37,049 nucleotides of DNA from CAXBMB01 sp963976695. GTDB lineage: Bacteria > Pseudomonadota > Alphaproteobacteria > Kiloniellales > DSM-21159. Shown here one piece after another: positions 6,092-14,068 of this stretch (its first letter is position 1; every line of letters starts with the position of its first letter). Made by a program: the position numbers and the translations under genes. The DNA lies in contig CAXBMB010000037.1 in the NCBI GenBank assembly GCA_963976695.1, forward strand, positions 1 to 37,049, read 5' to 3'. The notes under the pieces were generated by a model. The model ran no database searches. It saw only the letters and a list, made by a program, of their open reading frames with translations, and was not told where the DNA came from.

Positions 6092-8806
6092 TCAATCGCT
6101 GTTGAGCAACTCCTTGAAATGCGATCCATCGCGATTGAGCGCCTCAAAGCCGCCCTGTTCCACCAGGCGGCCCTGTTTCACCACAAGAATTTGATCGAAT
6201 TTTTCCGCCAGCGACGCCCGCTCCAGCACCCAAAAAAGGCCGCCGTCCCGGCGCGCGTCAAGCAAATTTTCCACCAGTTCGGCGCGGGTGGTGCCGTCCA
6301 TGATCGCCGTCGCCTCGTTGATCACCAACAAATCCGGACGCTTGAGCAGCGCGCGGGCCAAGGCCAGCTTCTGCTGCTGCACCGGCCGCAGCCGCTTGCC
6401 GCCGACGCCGACATCGTAATCCAGGCCCGATTCCATCACCAGCGGCCGCAGATTCAGCCGATCCAACACATCGCGGATCGCGCGACCGACCAGTTCCGCG
6501 CCCTCGGCCTGGCCATAAACCAGGCGCCCAAACAGCACGTTGTCCATCACCGATGCGGCGGCATTGTAGGCCTGCGGATCATAGAAGGCGACCGCCCCGG
6601 GATCCTGCTGGGTGATCGCCTGGGTCAGGCGCCGCCGCACCGCCAGGACCTGTTCGGCGAAGGTCTCGTCCACCAACGCCAGACGGTGGCGCGCCTCGAC
6701 GTAGCTGAAGGGCAGGTGCATCAAGGCATTGACGTCTTCGGCGGAAAGCTGCGCCACCCCCTTCTGCTCGGCCCGCGCCACGATTTGGGTGAACCCGGGC
6801 AGATCATCGGCGTCGATGAAGGAAAATTGCTCAAAGAAGGGATGGCCGGCAGGCAGATCAGCAAAGATTTCCACCATGGTCTGGGCGATCACCAACCCCT
6901 TTTCGGCAAGCCGCGGCGTCAAACCCTCGCGATCAAAAATCGCCTTGACCAAGCGGTTGTCGGCAAGGCCATCGGTCTCGAAGCTCGGCTTGCGCGGGGT
7001 GCCAAACAGCAGATTTTCCGCCAAGGTGGCGTTGCTGTTGTAGGCCTCGGGATCAAACCGCATGACCAGGTCGCTGTTGCCGTCGGCCTCCAGACGCTCG
7101 GTCAAGGCGGCGCGGGCCTTCAGCAGGGCCTCCGCCTCTTTCGGCCGCGCCTTCGGGTCAATGGCGCCATTGAGACCGAAACCATAAACATCCTCTTCCA
7201 GACCGACCTTGGCCAACACAGCCTGCATCGCCGTCAGCAGCTCCTGACTGTCCTTCACCCCAGCGGCCGCATAGTCGATCCATTCGGCATTCAAATCCAA
7301 GGCGTTGTTGCCGGCGCGCTCGATTTCCGCCAGACGCGCTTTCGCCTCGGCGGCTTCCGACGGGGTATAGCTGGCGTCGACCAGGGGCTTGTGGCGCAAG
7401 CCGTAAATCAGGTTTTCCCGCACCGACAGCGGGAAGAGATAGGAATGCGGCTCAACATAGGAAATCCGCCGGCCGGTGACCGCTTCCGGTAGGTTGTCGC
7501 TGCGCAGCTCTCCGATCATCACCGAGCCGCTGCTCGGTGAAATCAACCCGGCAAGCAAAGTCGAGAGAAATTCCTTGCCGCTGCTGCTGTCGCCAACCAC
7601 CGCGATGCGCTTTTCCAAGGGCACCGTGGTATCGAAGCTGTCCAGCAGGCGGTTGTTGCTGTCATCCAGCAGCGTCAGGGACGAGAACTTGATCGGGCCC
7701 TTGAGCGGCGGGCTGTCTTTTTCCGGGTCCTGGCGCTCGGCGGCCATGATCTCCGCCGGGGCAAACTGCTCGATCACCTGATCATACTTGATCTGCACGT
7801 CGTTGCGGCGCTGTTCCCAGTTGATCAACTCACGGATCGGGCCCGGCAGGTCCTTGTAGGCGGCGATCACCGCCACCAGGGCGCCCAGGTCGAGCCGGCC
7901 GGTCAAGGCCAGGTAACCACCGATGGAATAGAAGAAGAACGGGGTCAGCTGGCTCATGAAGTTGTTGAGGAACTTCACGAAGAATTTACGGCGATAGATT
8001 TCAAACCGAATGTCATAGATGCGGCCCAGACGACGGGTTATCTCGGCGCGCTCCCAATTGGAGGCGTCATTGGCATGAACCTCCACCGCGCCGTCCATCA
8101 GTTCACTGACCCGGCCGGCCAGCGCCCGGGCGGTCAACTGCCGCTCCTTGCCCAGCCGCAGGATGGCGACCCGAAGCTTTGGAATGAGAATCGCCTGGGC
8201 CAAGACAATCACCCCGGCCACCAGGCCCAGCCAAAAAGACTGCACCATGATAAAGACCATCGCCGTGATGGCCTGTCCCCCCATGAACAGCGGCGTCACG
8301 AAGGCGTCCCCGATAAAGCCCCCCAAGGGTTCGACTTCATCCTTGACCATGGTGGCGACTTCGGCGCCCTTCATCCGGCGCACCTGGGGCAGGGAAAACC
8401 TCAACAGCCGATCGGCCAGATCGAACCGCAATCGGCGCAGCATCCGCTCGCCCAGCCGCCCCTTTGATGTGTTGATGCTGAACTTGAAGCCGCCGTTGAT
8501 GAAGACCATCAACAGGAAAACCAGGCTGTAGGCCATCAAGGTGGCCATCTGGCCGAGCTCGACCCCCTCAAAAAGGACGATGTTCCTCCCGAACAGTTGA
8601 TCGAAAAAGGGCAGGGAGAAATCGCCAAAGAGCAAGGTGGAATCCGGTCGAAGGAAGCCTTCGCCTTGAATGCCGATGTTGACGATCTTCTTCGGCACGT
8701 CCAGCGACAGAAAATAAAACGGCAGCGAAAGCAGCACCAACAGGAGAATGCTGATCTGCTCAGCCTTGCTGTAGCGCCAAATATATTTGAAGAGGTTCGG
8801 CTCCAT
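6092..8806 (-). CDS. ABC exporter-like protein with degenerate, expanded nucleotide-binding domain
   Basis: 904 residues. The N-terminal ~340 residues form an ABC-exporter-type membrane domain (hydrophobic runs near 17-36, 85-105, 172-210, 285-318). The ATPase part is highly unusual. The P-loop reads GDSSSGKE (405-412) with glutamate where Ser/Thr should follow the lysine. The signature is replaced by VGGKRLRPVQQQ (801-812), followed by a normal-looking KLALARALLKRPDLLVINEA (Walker B region, 813-832). No switch histidine is visible (WVLERAS at 859-865). Between P-loop and signature lie ~390 residues instead of the usual ~100, with three copies of a Q-loop-like segment (near 449-469, 583-602, 741-760). 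ATG 8806 has a good GGAG. It is probably a catalytically impaired exporter or a protein needing a partner ATPase. The substrate is unknown; the divergent glycosyltransferase genes suggest a glycan or glycolipid. Confidence 0.85.
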   Translation of the reverse strand: MEPNLFKYIWRYSKAEQISILLLVLLSLPFYFLSLDVPKKIVNIGIQGEGFLRPDSTLLFGDFSLPFFDQLFGRNIVLFEGVELGQMATLMAYSLVFLLMVFINGGFKFSINTSKGRLGERMLRRLRFDLADRLLRFSLPQVRRMKGAEVATMVKDEVEPLGGFIGDAFVTPLFMGGQAITAMVFIMVQSFWLGLVAGVIVLAQAILIPKLRVAILRLGKERQLTARALAGRVSELMDGAVEVHANDASNWERAEITRRLGRIYDIRFEIYRRKFFVKFLNNFMSQLTPFFFYSIGGYLALTGRLDLGALVAVIAAYKDLPGPIRELINWEQRRNDVQIKYDQVIEQFAPAEIMAAERQDPEKDSPPLKGPIKFSSLTLLDDSNNRLLDSFDTTVPLEKRIAVVGDSSSGKEFLSTLLAGLISPSSGSVMIGELRSDNLPEAVTGRRISYVEPHSYLFPLSVRENLIYGLRHKPLVDASYTPSEAAEAKARLAEIERAGNNALDLNAEWIDYAAAGVKDSQELLTAMQAVLAKVGLEEDVYGFGLNGAIDPKARPKEAEALLKARAALTERLEADGNSDLVMRFDPEAYNSNATLAENLLFGTPRKPSFETDGLADNRLVKAIFDREGLTPRLAEKGLVIAQTMVEIFADLPAGHPFFEQFSFIDADDLPGFTQIVARAEQKGVAQLSAEDVNALMHLPFSYVEARHRLALVDETFAEQVLAVRRRLTQAITQQDPGAVAFYDPQAYNAAASVMDNVLFGRLVYGQAEGAELVGRAIRDVLDRLNLRPLVMESGLDYDVGVGGKRLRPVQQQKLALARALLKRPDLLVINEATAIMDGTTRAELVENLLDARRDGGLFWVLERASLAEKFDQILVVKQGRLVEQGGFEALNRDGSHFKELLNSD

Positions 8807-9334
8807 GATGCTCCAAATCTGTCCCGGAAACCCCCGTTATCCGGCCCTGTCCCACTCTCTATTCCGCCGGTGGCCCCGCACGGGCGCCCCCACATGACGG
8901 TCGACAATCCTGTCGCTTTCGCCCATCGCTTGCCGCCAGGCCTCACCGGCGGCCGCGCCAACGAACAACCCGGCTTGACATTTTTGAGTTTTGAGTCCCA
9001 CCCTTTTCCTGTTCAGACACCGACCCGTCCGCAAGAAAACCCGCTTTCTATATGGTACGAGAAACCGGAATATATAGCAGTAAATGGCCGCCGATTGGAA
9101 AACCGGTCGCCATCTAGTGACAGCCTGGGAGGGATTCCGATCCCTTCCTCCAGCAAACAACTTAGCGAAGCGCCACACAACGGCAAGAAAAGAAAACCTC
9201 GACCCGCGGCCGGTTTGATTTTTTTTGCACCGCAGCAGGTTGGGTTCCATGGGTCCTTTCCCAGCAAGCCTAGGCTGTGCAATAGTCGTTTGACCGGCCA
9301 CGTAGCGACACCCTCGTGACGATAACCTCGTGAC

Positions 9335-9350
9335 TGGCCTCGCCCTTGCA
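9335..9350 (+). promoter_or_regulatory. Weak sigma-54 (-24/-12)-like element
   Basis: TGGCCTCGCCCTTGCA has GG and GC separated by exactly ten bases and the TTGCA half, but the upstream half departs from TGGCACG. It points towards the glycosyltransferase operon, 314 bases before its first start codon. Low certainty. Confidence 0.2.
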
Positions 9351-9542
9351 ACGAACGCTGTGACCAGCCAGGTAACCAACCACCAAGCCATTCAGGATAT
9401 TATCCGAGACACCCGCCACCTAACCGCCCTTGTAAAAACTCTTCCAATGGCGGCTGTGACAACTCTTGCAACGCCGAAGTTGTGATGGCATCAAGCCGCG
9501 CCTCCCGACCGGCGCGCTTGCGCGCGGGTGGCCGCGGGTGAT

Positions 9543-9579
9543 ACTGGCGGGTGGCACTGGCGGGTGGCACTGGCGGCGG
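9543..9579. repeat. Tandem 13-bp repeat, about 2.8 copies
   Basis: ACTGGCGGGTGGC at 9543-9555 and 9556-9568, then a partial third copy ACTGGCGGCGG from 9569. It lies about 85 bases upstream of the first glycosyltransferase start, so it could be a regulator site or slippage product. Confidence 0.65.
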
Positions 9580-9663
9580 ACACAGCAGCGACGCTCGACG
9601 GTCGTGATGAGATAATATTTGGGGAACAAGGCCCATCGGGTGCGACGGGCTGAAAGGGGAAAT

Positions 9664-10878
9664 ATGGCCACCGACCGCGCGGGCTTTAAAGTTCTCATTT
9701 ATAGCCACGACAGCTTTGGACTGGGCCACTTGCGGCGCTGCCGAGAAATCGCGCACGCCCTGGTGGAGTCCGACGAAACGCTTTCCGTTCTGATCCTTTC
9801 CGGCTCACCGATCGTCGGGCGGTTTGATTTTCACGATCGGGTGGACTACGTCCGCATTCCCGGCGTCGTCAAGCAGCGAAATGGCGACTATGTCTCCCTG
9901 AAGCTGCCGATGGACATTAAGCAGACCATGGCCTTGCGCGCCGCGATCATTCAGCGCGCGGCGGAAATCTACGACCCGGACCTTTTCCTGGTGGACAAGG
10001 AGCCCCTCGGGCTCAACGGCGAGGTGGAACCGACGCTGAAGATGCTTCAATCCAGAGGCATCCCCTGCATCCTGGGTTTGCGCGATGTGATGGACGATCC
10101 CAAACTGCTGGAAAGAGAGTGGGCGCGCAAACATGTGGTGCCCGCCCTGGCCAACTACTACTGTGACATTTGGGTCTACGGCCTGCCGCAAATCTGCGAC
10201 CCGCTGGCCGGGATGACCATTCCCGCGTCGGTGCGCAACCTGATGACCTTCACCGGCTATCTCGAACGGCGCGGCGACACGAAAGCGCACAAGACGCCGC
10301 TGAAGAAAGTCACCGAACCCTATATCCTGGTGACCGTCGGCGGCGGCGGCGACGGCGAAGCCATCGTTGACTGGGTGCTGAACGCCTACGAAACCGACCC
10401 CGACATGCCCCATCCCGCCGTCGTGCTGCTGGGGCCCTTTATGAGCAGCGACAAGCAGCGCGGCTTTCAGGAACGGGTCGACCGGCTGGACAAGGTTGAA
10501 GCTCTGACCTTTTCCGCCCACATCGAGCCACTGTTGGAGGAGGCCTTGGGCATTGTCTGCATGGGCGGTTACAATACCTTCTGCGAACTACTCTCCTTTG
10601 ACAAGCGCGGCCTGGTTATTCCCCGCACCCATCCCCGTCTGGAGCAGGTGATCCGCATTTCCCGCGCCCAGGATCTCAAGCTGGTGCGCATGCTCAAGGA
10701 CGACAAGGTTCACGACCCCAAAACCATGGCGACGGCGCTGCGCGACCTGCCACAGCAGGCCAAACCCTCCGTGGTGGTGGTGCCGGGCCTGATGGACGGT
10801 CGCACCAATGTGGTCAAGCTCAGCCAGCAGTGGCTGGCGCGCGGCCGCCACTCGCTGGCCTTGGCCAATGCCGACTGA
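9664..10878 (+). CDS. Predicted glycosyltransferase, COG4671-like (MurG-type fold)
   Basis: 404 residues, first gene of the glycosyltransferase run. The N-terminus carries the family pattern LIYSHDSFGLGHLRRC, a Rossmann start followed by a glycine-histidine loop as in MurG and related UDP-sugar transferases. The C-terminal half has a glycine-rich turn (TVGGGGDGEAI) and MGGYNTFCELLSFDKRG, resembling the nucleotide-sugar site of GT-B enzymes. The acceptor and sugar are unknown. ATG 9664 is preceded by AAAGGGGAAAT; the in-frame TTG at 9619 is less likely. It is a distant paralogue of the last gene of the run (14065-15276). The acid-base layout suggests a cytoplasmic or membrane-face enzyme; no membrane helix is seen. 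Confidence 0.8.
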   Translation: MATDRAGFKVLIYSHDSFGLGHLRRCREIAHALVESDETLSVLILSGSPIVGRFDFHDRVDYVRIPGVVKQRNGDYVSLKLPMDIKQTMALRAAIIQRAAEIYDPDLFLVDKEPLGLNGEVEPTLKMLQSRGIPCILGLRDVMDDPKLLEREWARKHVVPALANYYCDIWVYGLPQICDPLAGMTIPASVRNLMTFTGYLERRGDTKAHKTPLKKVTEPYILVTVGGGGDGEAIVDWVLNAYETDPDMPHPAVVLLGPFMSSDKQRGFQERVDRLDKVEALTFSAHIEPLLEEALGIVCMGGYNTFCELLSFDKRGLVIPRTHPRLEQVIRISRAQDLKLVRMLKDDKVHDPKTMATALRDLPQQAKPSVVVVPGLMDGRTNVVKLSQQWLARGRHSLALANAD

Positions 10879-10955
10879 TCGCACCGCCCGCCGGGCGCCA
10901 CTATCGGTCCCCGGCGATCTTTTCCTGCCCGGCGCGTCCTGTTCCAAGCTTTTGA

Positions 10956-12308
10956 ATGGCCCCCATGGTTAAGACCATCGCTGTTGTTCTCAAAGGTTAT
11001 CCACGCCTTTCGGAAACCTTTATCGCCCAGGAGATCCTGGAGTTGCAAAAGGCTGGACTCGGCGTGCAAATCGTCTCTCTGCGCCATCCCACCGACCAGC
11101 GACAACACCCGGTGCATCGGGAGATCACCGCCCCGGTTGCCTACCTGCCCGAATATCTTCACCAGGAAACCGGGCGGGTCCTGCGGGCCTGGCGCGCGGT
11201 GCGTCGCCTACCCGGCTACGGCGGGGCCCGCGCCGCCTTTCTCAAGGACTGGCGGCGCGACCGGACGGCCAATCGGGCGCGGCGGTTCGGCCAGGCCTGT
11301 GTTTTGGCCGCCGAATTGCCGGCCGAGGTTGACTGGCTCTACGCGCACTTTCTTCACACCCCCGCCTCGGTGACCCGCTATGCCGCGCTGATGCGCGGCC
11401 TGCCCTGGTCGGTGTCGGCCCATGCCCGCGACATCTGGACCAGTCCCGATTGGGAGAAACGGGAAAAAATCGACGCCATGGCCTGGCTGGTGACCTGCAC
11501 CGCGGTGGGACAACGGCACTTGGCAGCGCTGGCGGCCGACCCCGCCAAGGTCAGCCTGGTCTATCACGGCCTGGACCTCGATCGCTTTCCCGCCCCGCCG
11601 GCGCCGAGCGCGGCCGACGGAACGGATCCAGAAAATCCGGTCCGGCTGCTGTCGGTCGGGCGCGCGGTGGAAAAAAAGGGCTACCCCGATCTACTGCGCG
11701 CCCTGGCGGCGCTGCCGCCGACGCGCGCCTGGCGCCTCACCCATATCGGCGGCGGCGAACAGCTCGCGGCGCTGAAACGCCAGGCCGGGGACTTGGGGAT
11801 TGCCCGGAAGATTACCTGGCGCGGCGCCCAACCCCAAGAAGAGGTCATCCAGGCCTACCGGCAAAGCGACATCTTTGTGCTGGCCAGCCGGATCGCCGGC
11901 GACGGCGACCGTGACGGGCTGCCCAACGTGCTGATGGAGGCGCAAAGCCAGGCCTTGGCCTGCGTTTCCACCGCGGTGTCGGCCATTCCAGAGCTGATTG
12001 AGACAGCCGAAAGCGGCCTCTTGGTGCCGCCCGACGACCCGCCGGCGCTGGCCCGGGCGTTGGCCGAGCTGATCGCCGACCCCGGCTTGCGGCAGCGGTT
12101 GGGCCTGGCAGGCCAAACGAAGCTGCGCGCGGCCTTTGGGCTGCGCCAGAACATCGGCGCGCTTCTGGCCCGATTTGACCTGCCGAGCGCATCGGATAGG
12201 GCCACTGCGCGGCCGGCGTCCGGTGAGCCGGCGCGGCTCGATTGCGCGCCATCAAACACCGAGACCAACGCCGAAACCGCGGCCCGCCGCGCCCTGGCGA
12301 CGCGGTAA
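10956..12308 (+). CDS. Glycosyltransferase family 4 protein
   Basis: 450-residue GT-B glycosyltransferase. N-terminal acceptor domain begins TIAVVLKGYPRLSETFIAQE, the usual start of bacterial GT4 enzymes that build polysaccharides. The C-terminal domain shows SVGRAVEKKGYPDLLRAL, HIGGGEQ, and the nucleotide-sugar-binding E-x7-E region around GLPNVLMEAQSQALACVST, followed by the PELIE and GLLVPPDD segments. ATG 10956 and ATG 10965 are both possible; neither has a strong ribosome site. Gap to the previous gene is 77 bases and to the next only 12. The last ~35 residues are low-complexity (Ala/Arg/Thr) and probably disordered. Sugar and acceptor are unknown. Confidence 0.88.
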   Translation: MAPMVKTIAVVLKGYPRLSETFIAQEILELQKAGLGVQIVSLRHPTDQRQHPVHREITAPVAYLPEYLHQETGRVLRAWRAVRRLPGYGGARAAFLKDWRRDRTANRARRFGQACVLAAELPAEVDWLYAHFLHTPASVTRYAALMRGLPWSVSAHARDIWTSPDWEKREKIDAMAWLVTCTAVGQRHLAALAADPAKVSLVYHGLDLDRFPAPPAPSAADGTDPENPVRLLSVGRAVEKKGYPDLLRALAALPPTRAWRLTHIGGGEQLAALKRQAGDLGIARKITWRGAQPQEEVIQAYRQSDIFVLASRIAGDGDRDGLPNVLMEAQSQALACVSTAVSAIPELIETAESGLLVPPDDPPALARALAELIADPGLRQRLGLAGQTKLRAAFGLRQNIGALLARFDLPSASDRATARPASGEPARLDCAPSNTETNAETAARRALATR

Positions 12309-12320
12309 CCGGACCGGGCC

Positions 12321-13451
12321 ATGCAAATCGCCTTCTACGCCCCGATGAAACCGCCCGATCATCCGACCCCCTCCGGCGACCGGCAGATGGCGCGGGGCCT
12401 GATCGCGGCCTTGCGCGTCGCCGGCCACGACGTCGCGATCGCCACGCGCCTGCGGTCCAGCGACCCACTGGGCGATCCGATCCGCCAGCACCGTCTGGAC
12501 CAACTCGGACAACGGCTCGCGCGACGCTATCTGGCTCAGGTCGAACGGGGCCTGCAACCCCGGCCCGATGCCTGGTTCACCTACCATCTCTACTACCGCG
12601 CCGCCGACTGGATCGGCCCGCGGGTGGCCCGGGCGCTGAACATTCCCTACCTGCTGGCCGAGGCGTCGCTGGCCCCCAAGCGGGCCGGCGGACCCTGGGA
12701 TCACAGCTATCAAGCGGCCCGACGCGCGGTCAACCAAGCCGCCGCCATTTTCCCGCTCAACCCGCGCAACGCCGACTGCCTGCCCGATAAAGCCAAGCTC
12801 CGGGATTTGCCGCCCTTCCTGGACCTGGCGCCCTATGCCGACGTCCGGGGGCGACGCGACGCCTTTCCGCTGGACTCGCGGGCCCCCTGGATCGTGGTCA
12901 GCGCCATGATGCGCCGCCGCGCCAAGCTGGAGTCCTATCGGGTTATCGCCGCCACGCTGAACCAGGTGCGCGCCCCCTTTCGGTTGCTGGTGATTGGCGA
13001 TGGCCCGGCCCGCGCGACGGTGGAAGCGCTCTTTGCCGACCTGCCGCGCCGCAATATTCATTTCGCTGGCGAACTGACCGCGCCGGCCTACAGCCAGGCG
13101 CTGGCCTGCGGCGACCTGTTCTTCTGGCCGGCGATCAACGAAGCCTACGGCATGGCCCTGCTGGAGGCGCAGGCGCTGGGTCTGCCTGCCCTGGCGGGGC
13201 GGCAGGGCGGCGTGCCGGCGATCGTTGAAGCGGACGTCACCGGCCTGCTGGCCGCGCCCGAGGACCCGGCGGCCTTCGCGCGGCAGCTCGAGCTGTTGCT
13301 GCGCGATCCCGTTCGCCGCCAGGCCATGGGCGCGGCGGCGCGGCAAAAAGCCCAAGACCAGCACAGCCTGCCGGCCGCCAGCGCCCACCTCAACGCCGCG
13401 CTGGCGGCGCTGAGCGCCCACAGGGACGCCAGCAGGGATCCCGGCGCATGA
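12321..13451 (+). CDS. Glycosyltransferase family 4 protein
   Basis: 376 residues, GT-B fold. It starts MQIAFYAPMKPPDHPTPSGD, followed by RQMARGLIAAL, a common GT4 opening. The C-terminal half has LLVIGDGPARATVEALF, IHFAGELT and the donor-binding EAYGMALLEAQALGLPALAG with GGVPAIV. Its last four bases overlap the start of the phosphatase gene (ATGA at 13448-13451), indicating translational coupling. It probably adds one residue to the same glycan as its neighbours (inference from context). Very high GC, like the rest of the run. Confidence 0.86.
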   Translation: MQIAFYAPMKPPDHPTPSGDRQMARGLIAALRVAGHDVAIATRLRSSDPLGDPIRQHRLDQLGQRLARRYLAQVERGLQPRPDAWFTYHLYYRAADWIGPRVARALNIPYLLAEASLAPKRAGGPWDHSYQAARRAVNQAAAIFPLNPRNADCLPDKAKLRDLPPFLDLAPYADVRGRRDAFPLDSRAPWIVVSAMMRRRAKLESYRVIAATLNQVRAPFRLLVIGDGPARATVEALFADLPRRNIHFAGELTAPAYSQALACGDLFFWPAINEAYGMALLEAQALGLPALAGRQGGVPAIVEADVTGLLAAPEDPAAFARQLELLLRDPVRRQAMGAAARQKAQDQHSLPAASAHLNAALAALSAHRDASRDPGA

Positions 13452-14068
13452 CCGCCGGCAACGTTCCCCTGATCCTGCTGCGCCACGCACCGACGCGCTG
13501 GAACGCCCAGGGACGGCTGCAAGGCCGCCGCGACATCCCGCTGTCCGAAGCCGGACGGTGGGAGGCCCGCGGCTACCGACTGCCGGACGATTTGGTCCGC
13601 CGGCGCTGGTTTGTCTCGCCGCTGCGCCGGGCGCGGGAAACCGCCGCCCTGACCGGGCTCGAACCGGCCCGTGTCGAGCCGGGGCTGCTGGAAATGGACT
13701 GGGGGGCCTGGGAGGGCGAGCGGCTGGCCGACCTTCGCTGGCGTCTCGGGGCGGCGCTGGCCGGCAACGAGGCGCGGGGCCTGGATTTCCGGCCCCAGGC
13801 CGGGGAAAGCCCGCGCGAGGTGCAGCAGCGCCTGACGCCTTGGCTGGCCCGGCTGGCGCAACAGGGCCTTCCGGCTGGCGCGGTGGCGCACAAGGGCATC
13901 ATCCGCGCCCTCTATGCCTGGGCGCTGAACTGGGACATGACCGGCGCGCCGCCTGAAAAGCTGCAGAACAGCTGCTATCACCTGTTCGAGATCACTCCGG
14001 CGGGAACGCCCAGGCTGATCGCGCTCAACCGGCCCCTGACGGCGCGGGCGGACAGGCGGGTGCAATGA
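13448..14068 (+). CDS. Histidine phosphatase superfamily (phosphoglycerate mutase-like) protein
   Basis: 206 residues. The catalytic motif is LLRHAPTRWN near residues 10-19, where the histidine takes the phosphate, with a matching arginine motif (SPLRRARETA near 57-66), the acid region LLEMDWGAWEGERLADL and a second active-site histidine in VAHKGIIRALYAW. CobC/GpmB-like members dephosphorylate sugar phosphates, alpha-ribazole phosphate or similar small molecules; here the location inside a glycosyltransferase run suggests a sugar- or lipid-phosphate step. Both ends overlap neighbours by four bases (13448-13451 and 14065-14068), so it is tightly coupled to them. No cobalamin genes are nearby, which argues against CobC. 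Confidence 0.85.
   Translation: MTAGNVPLILLRHAPTRWNAQGRLQGRRDIPLSEAGRWEARGYRLPDDLVRRRWFVSPLRRARETAALTGLEPARVEPGLLEMDWGAWEGERLADLRWRLGAALAGNEARGLDFRPQAGESPREVQQRLTPWLARLAQQGLPAGAVAHKGIIRALYAWALNWDMTGAPPEKLQNSCYHLFEITPAGTPRLIALNRPLTARADRRVQ

Larger units (their letters stand above)
8807..9663. other. 857-base divergent intergenic region between ABC gene and glycosyltransferase operon
   Basis: No convincing gene on either strand. It should hold the promoters for both directions. Seen: AT-rich patches near 9045-9085, a 10-base palindrome AGCCTAGGCT (9267-9276), CCTCGTGAC-like direct repeats near 9311-9334, a sigma-54-like element at 9335-9350, and 13-base tandem repeats at 9543-9579. The length is large for this compact region. 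Confidence 0.55.

Noticed and set aside
5894..7492. 532-residue open frame on the plus strand
   Set aside because: It lies opposite the ABC protein gene, is His/Gln/Arg-rich as antisense frames of GC-rich genes are, and shows no family motif.
8837..9391. Minus-strand frame in the long divergent region
   Set aside because: No ribosome site, Arg/Gly/Phe-rich composition and no motif; treated as non-coding.
12252..13490. 412-residue open frame on the minus strand
   Set aside because: It is antisense to a clear GT4 glycosyltransferase and has typical shadow composition (Gly/Arg/Gln/Val).
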